Shown here piece after piece: positions 59,383 to 64,000 of a stretch of DNA of 64,000 nucleotides (position 1 is its first letter; each line of letters starts with the position of its first letter). The position numbers and the translations under genes are program-made. The notes beneath the pieces were generated by a model. That model saw only the letters and a program-made list of their open reading frames with translations. It did not search any database and was not told where the DNA came from. Source of the stretch: Sambucus nigra (lineage: Eukaryota > Streptophyta > Magnoliopsida > Dipsacales > Adoxaceae); assembly GCA_949130495.1 (NCBI GenBank), contig OX422211.1:450537219-450601218 (forward strand), written 5' to 3'.

Positions 59383-62374
59383 TGTGACACCCCGACTAAT
59401 TAAACACCGGGTAGCTACTCCTTTATAAAATTAATTCAAAATGCCAAGTTGGCTCAGTTAATAGCATCACTGTCGAAAACATTTTATTATATCTAACCAC
59501 CTAGTATTTAAAAAGCAAGTTGCCAAATTTTAATTTAAGTCCGATTAACATGCAACAAGTGTAATGAAGAAATAAATAACACCATTCACCATACTGAAGT
59601 AAAACAAATAACCAACACAATAGAGTAAATAAAGCCTGGAGGAAACCCCTCACTACAATCCCATAACTGAAATAAATAAACTGAAACAATAATAAAACGT
59701 GCTAAAGTCTGAAAACTGAAGTATAAAAGATGTCTCTAAATAGAAATGGGCAACATGCCCTACAATGGATAGATAGTGACTCTGGAATCCAAAAGATAGA
59801 AGCGTCTACATGCAAATCCCTGTAGCTTCCACAAGCAGCTACAGCTCGTCACCTGAATGAGTATCCTATGCTTGGTGTCCTTGTGGATGGGCACCTAAAA
59901 TGGTTTTACAAAGAAAAAGAGATTTGAAAAGCAAACGGGTCAGAGCCCGAATGTGGAGTTATATTTTAAAAACCTGCAAGTGCTTTAAAAACATTTAAAA
60001 CATTAAATGCAAAGTACATGTTAGGACGTACACTCGCATGATATTCTCACCTCTCGTCTAACTGTGCACTCCTAACGTAAGTACCCATCTATAACTACCC
60101 TTTCCACTAGCTAAGTGACAACGTAACTAGCTAGACTACCAAAGGTTCTACCCATAATACTTGGTTCCCTTATCATATAACGCTCTTAATCAAATAAGGT
60201 TTAGTTTAACTCAGATACTCAATATACACTATATATATTACTATTAGTCAACTCACTATATGACTCAAAACAACACCGTAATATATTTACAACATTAACA
60301 TGAGGATTCCCATTAATATAATGTATATTATTCATCTCATAAATATACAATACAAGCACCCCGCAATTTAAGCTGTAGTGCACACATACTCTGCTATCCA
60401 TCCCGGTACATCACGTACATAAGGATCACATATTCCGAATCTCTCAGGAATAGTTCAGATAACACAAATCACAAATAGTGGAGGCGAACACAGTCACCAT
60501 CACATGGGTCACGCACATACCTACGCTCCCATGGTCAGCGGACTTATTAATATCACAATAAGTCTTTCTATGACCTATGTTCATCAAGGTACTAGTCTAT
60601 ATCCCCCCCGTAGGCACACAAGGATTAGAGGGTCCTAAGCGAACGAAACCTCCCGTGATAGCAAGTATGGTAGGTATGTCATACATACAATCCATATATC
60701 AATACTAAGTAAACACACATCTTAGTAATACCGTATTATATTCGTAGTACATTTTGCACTCTCGTACTAATTATAATTATCACAACTTATTTTATTCCGG
60801 TTCATAATTATACGTGCCATAATTTATCCTCACATCGTAGAAGACACTCACATCTCAACCCAAACGGTTCATTGAATATAACTCTAGTGTATGATTTACT
60901 CATCTCAATAACCCAAAAGTCCCAAATCAATCACTATATCATCAAAGGAATACTAACTCTACCCTTGAACCAGTTCCCGGGACTTCAAAAGTCAAAACAG
61001 TCCAAAAAGGAACAAACTGTCAACTCGTTAGAAGTCTCGTTCGAACGAGGCTTCGAACGAGTTTGGACTGTCAGGTCGTTAGAAGTCTCGTTCGAACGAG
61101 GCTGTTCGAACGAGATCCCAGTTCGTTCGAACGAACTGACCCTTCTAACGATATCTCATTCGAACGAGATATCGAACGAAATCCCCACTCATTAGTAGCG
61201 ACTGGTCAACTCGTTAGAAGCTCGTTCGAACGAGTTCGTTCGAACGACCTGGGGGCTGCTTCTAACGAGAGGCCAGTTTCGGCCCAGAATTTCCCAAAAA
61301 TCGTTTTTCCCCATTTTTACTCCTCAAATCACCTCTAAAATTTATCCCAACGATTGTTTTAAAGTCTTTAAACAATTCTAAACATAGTATAACCACATCC
61401 TATCACGTTTGTATGGATTTACTCACCCAAATCATCAATCAATTTACAATTACATAAACTTTTCCCCAATTCATTTATGAACATGAACCCTAAAATTTGG
61501 AACCTTCAATTCATCAAATAAAATCCGTTTTTCTTTCACCCAAATCATGTATTAACATCAGATTAATCATTTACCTATCCTTCTACATGCAATCCTTCTC
61601 AAAGTCCTCAAGTTTTATCATCTAGACTACATGGGTTTTCATATTTCATCAAGAACAACCATAAATCTGAATTTTCTAACATGGAAAGGACATTCTCAGT
61701 AATTAAATGGAAATAAAGTCACTTGCCTTGGTTTGATTTCTGAATTTGGTGTGGATTTGGTGTAGAATTTCTGCAGAATTCCTCTCTTTCTCTCTCCTTC
61801 TCCAAGCTTTCTTCTCTAAAAAGCTATGGTGGCTAGGGTTTGCTTTGGGGGAACTTATGAAAACCTAATTTAATAAACCTCCGTAGATTGTTGGGTTAAT
61901 AAGGGTTGGCTGGGTCAAATCCTTATCAGATTACAACTCTCAATTTTCGTCACTTTTAATTACCCAAAAATACCAAATTACTAAAATACCCTTTATGGTG
62001 CCGGAATGGCCTAAAAATACCCCGGGACCCAAACTATACCCCCGGCTAGTGTTTTCTGACTATCTCGACCCTTTCGGACGCGTCGGCGCACTCAAAATGA
62101 CCATACGGATTATAGATTTTTAAATTCACTTTTAATATCAAAATATTATACCGTGACGCGGCGGTCCCACGCGTCTCAACAAAATTTCTAAAATGCCGTA
62201 TGTAAATCCCACGACAAATTTTATAATACCAAGTTCATATATAATCATATATGCACCTAATCAAATACCAATTCGCATCCCATTAGTATTTATAACCCGA
62301 ATTAATTTCCAATTAATACACATTTAATTAATTAATCCCAAAAATAAATATAGCCAAAAGTACGGGGTATTACA
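59383..62374 (-). repeat. Element C LTR 3 (right)
   Basis: 2992 bp, ending GGGGTATTACA before the target duplication. It has private differences near 59634, 60593 and 61193 and, to the right of 61911, about five differences from LTR 1 and LTR 2. Confidence 0.95.
61023..61271 (-). promoter_or_regulatory. TTCGAA-type palindrome cluster, element C LTR 3
   Basis: Same array. The 24-bp palindrome (61150-61173) carries the same single mismatch as LTR 2. Confidence 0.65.
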
Positions 62375-62379
62375 CCTCC
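62375..62379. repeat. Target-site duplication CCTCC, right copy (element C)
   Basis: Immediately follows LTR 3 and matches 43732-43736. Confidence 0.92.
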
Positions 62380-63742
62380 CTACCGTGAAAATTATATAAA
62401 TTAACTCTATATAATAACACCGATACTGCTACAACGCTCAAATGACACACTCGAATCTAAGGTCAATAAAAGACGGTGATTCCATCCCTGCCACCCAGAA
62501 TACACCACCTACACCCGAGGTGGAACTCGCCATAACATTCTTGCCAATTACTCTGGCTACTCTAAATAGTTCCCAGATACCACATTCTAGTTTTATCTGA
62601 ACCACAAATCACCTTACTCAATGCCCCATCTAGGCATCATATTATTGCCTTTAATTTCTATCGGCAAGATCAAAGTGTGTGGTTCTACATCTCACAACAC
62701 AATCATTCACCATTTCTGGCCATCCTGACCACCTCCTATCTGGTCTCTATAGTCATGATCCCGTCAATCACCCTAATAGTTCCTTTAACTCTCCCCAGTA
62801 AAGGAAAACAAACTTTCGGCCTCAATTTCCTTGACTCTCTGAGTTCCCCATACCGATGTCCACCTATGGTGATTCATGAACACGACCTCTCCAAAAGTGT
62901 TTGCAATACCTGCTCAGGAGTCTATCCTCCACTAAAGGGATCTTTCTTCCTTGTATGTATCTTGCTTTAATGCAAGGTTTCCTTAAACCTATAACTTTTT
63001 ATTCACGGTCGGCCTCTGACCGAACCTTAGGTGAATACTTAATAGTCCACGTTCTTATCATTTCTGATATCAGAAAAACTCGCTGTTAAAACCATCTATA
63101 AGGTTCATTTACGAGCAAAACATCATACTCTTCTCAATGGGGTGACTACCATTCCCACCATTTTGACATTACTCCAATAGGTGAAAAATTTTCCTCAAAT
63201 TTTCACATCTGGGCATTTCTATACCCTTATCTAGGCCAGAGCTTCTGAACCTTATGCTTCCTCCACCTGACTCAATTTCAACGAATGGTCCGTATCGAGG
63301 ACACTTTTTTAACTTCCTTCCCCATTAATCTTCGTTGTGAAATTCAAGTTTAGCAATACTCTTCATCTCAGCAGCACTTGAGCGAATATATCTAATATAC
63401 TTAAATAGTCAGGGTAGTAATCCATAAAAATACCACAAAGGGAGTGGCCTCCACTACGGTCCTAATTCCCGAATTTAACTTACAGTCCTAATTTAAACGC
63501 TGCCTCCTACTATCCTCATAATGGCCTTCACTGGTCGTCCTTCATCATCCAACATATGAATCTCGGGCGAACTCACAAAAGATTTACTAAAATCTTACAT
63601 TATAGCAGAAGAACGAAAATCTCACCAGAGGAATCAACAATCCTAATCCTACGGCTCTATATCAAATCACAAGCAACGCAGGGAACACAGTACATACTCA
63701 CAGATTCCTAAGGACACTAGAACCTGATGCTCTGATACCATC
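62380..63742 (-). other. Element B internal region, leader side
   Basis: Continues element B after the element C insertion. The last 180 bp (from about 63560) align with the leader of element C: GAAGAACGAA, ACGGCTCTATATCAAA, CCTAAGGACACTAGAACC, then the primer site. From 62380 to 63560 no gag motif is clear and frames are short. Confidence 0.6.
63729..63740 (-). other. Primer-binding site, initiator tRNA-Met (element B)
   Basis: GCTCTGATACCA on the plus strand, two bases before the LTR start at 63743. Confidence 0.92.
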
Positions 63743-64000
63743 TGTGACAACCCGCTTATTCAAATAAGAGGTGGCCAACCCGATATCCCAATAATTGCAG
63801 GAATCATAGATGGTTCATTCTTAGCATCACTGTCGTGAAAATAATCATACGAGATAACCACCCAATATTTGAGAAAACGGATGCCAATATTGTTTGAAAA
63901 TTTAAAAGAAAACATTTTGACAAATCAATCTAAACTGAAGGTGGATATAACAACAGATGAGTACGTAAAAACAATAATAATGCAATAATTTTTAACCTAA
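63743..64000 (-). repeat. Right (5') LTR of element B, cut by the window end
   Basis: TGTGACAACCCGCTTATTCA and the next 250 bp match 38417 onward with a few substitutions. Confidence 0.93.

Larger units (their letters stand above)
43737..62374 (-). mobile_element. Element C: LTR-internal-LTR-internal-LTR Ty3/gypsy array
   Basis: Three LTRs (43737-46726, 51556-54547, 59383-62374; 2990, 2992, 2992 bp) alternate with two internal regions (46727-51555, 4829 bp; 54548-59382, 4835 bp). One CCTCC duplication bounds the entire 18,638-bp array. Both internal regions have a primer site, gag-pol and polypurine tract in the same direction. Copies differ by few bases, so the array is recent. The middle LTR is a left/right recombinant of the outer two, as expected from unequal crossing-over between the LTRs of one insertion. 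It interrupts element B. Confidence 0.95.
38417..64000 (-). mobile_element. Element B: minus-strand Ty3/gypsy, interrupted by element C
   Basis: Left LTR 38417-41351, polypurine complement 41352-41362, internal part 41352-43736, then element C, internal part 62380-63742 with a primer site at 63729-63740, and the start of the right LTR at 63743. Both LTR starts read TGTGACAACCCGCTTATTCA. The two internal parts add up to about 3.7 kb, shorter than in elements I and C, with only weak pol similarity, so the element is decayed and perhaps was already non-autonomous. Confidence 0.88.

Overview
The window is plant nuclear DNA, most likely from an angiosperm. It is AT-rich, has no bacterial-style genes, and is almost entirely nested transposable elements: chromodomain-type Ty3/gypsy retrotransposons with LTRs of about 2.9-3.0 kb primed by initiator-Met tRNA, a gag-only copia-like element, a Helitron end, captured pieces of host genes (including beta-tubulin) and an endogenous pararetrovirus. 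I found no intact host gene, tRNA, rRNA or CRISPR array. I cannot name the species.

Layout. (1) 1-726 and 11396-13533: decayed copia-type gag (UBN2 region, then CCHC knuckles repeated every 135 bp), with no pol before its polypurine tract at 13520 and an LTR from 13534. It is split by element I. (2) 727-11390: element I, a complete but old + strand Ty3/gypsy with 5-bp target duplication CTTGT. (3) 14053-19010: low-information sequence with a possible gene fragment and copia-like debris. (4) 19011-33010: element A, minus-strand Ty3/gypsy. One of its LTRs is split by a 9.2-kb insertion (20700-29883) made of a Helitron with a clear 3' hairpin-CTAG end and a segment carrying gene fragments. (5) 33100-33690: a tandem repeat of about 167 bp. 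(6) 33780-38416: endogenous pararetrovirus pieces: reverse transcriptase/RNase H, viroplasmin-type protein, a promoter-like interval and a candidate first ORF on the minus strand, plus an inverted coat-protein end on the plus strand. (7) 38417-64000+: element B, a decayed minus-strand Ty3/gypsy inserted in the viral piece. (8) 43737-62374: element C, inserted in element B.

Element C is the most striking object. It is LTR-internal-LTR-internal-LTR, 18.6 kb, bounded by one 5-bp target duplication (CCTCC). Diagnostic bases show that the middle LTR is a recombinant of the two outer ones, with the switch confined to about 23 bp. Both internal regions carry the same integrase-breaking lesions (a TGA stop and a net 25-bp deletion), so neither copy encodes a continuous polyprotein.

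A second pattern links the families. Each full LTR family here carries a cluster of short palindromes about 0.9-1.35 kb from its sense start. Elements I and C use TTCGAA-centred motifs; elements A and B use GAATCGATTC. In element I the cluster lies just upstream of a TATA box, so it looks like a U3 regulatory module. Insertion order on the right: pararetrovirus, then B, then C. On the left: copia-like gag, then I; and separately element A, then the Helitron/gene-capture insert.
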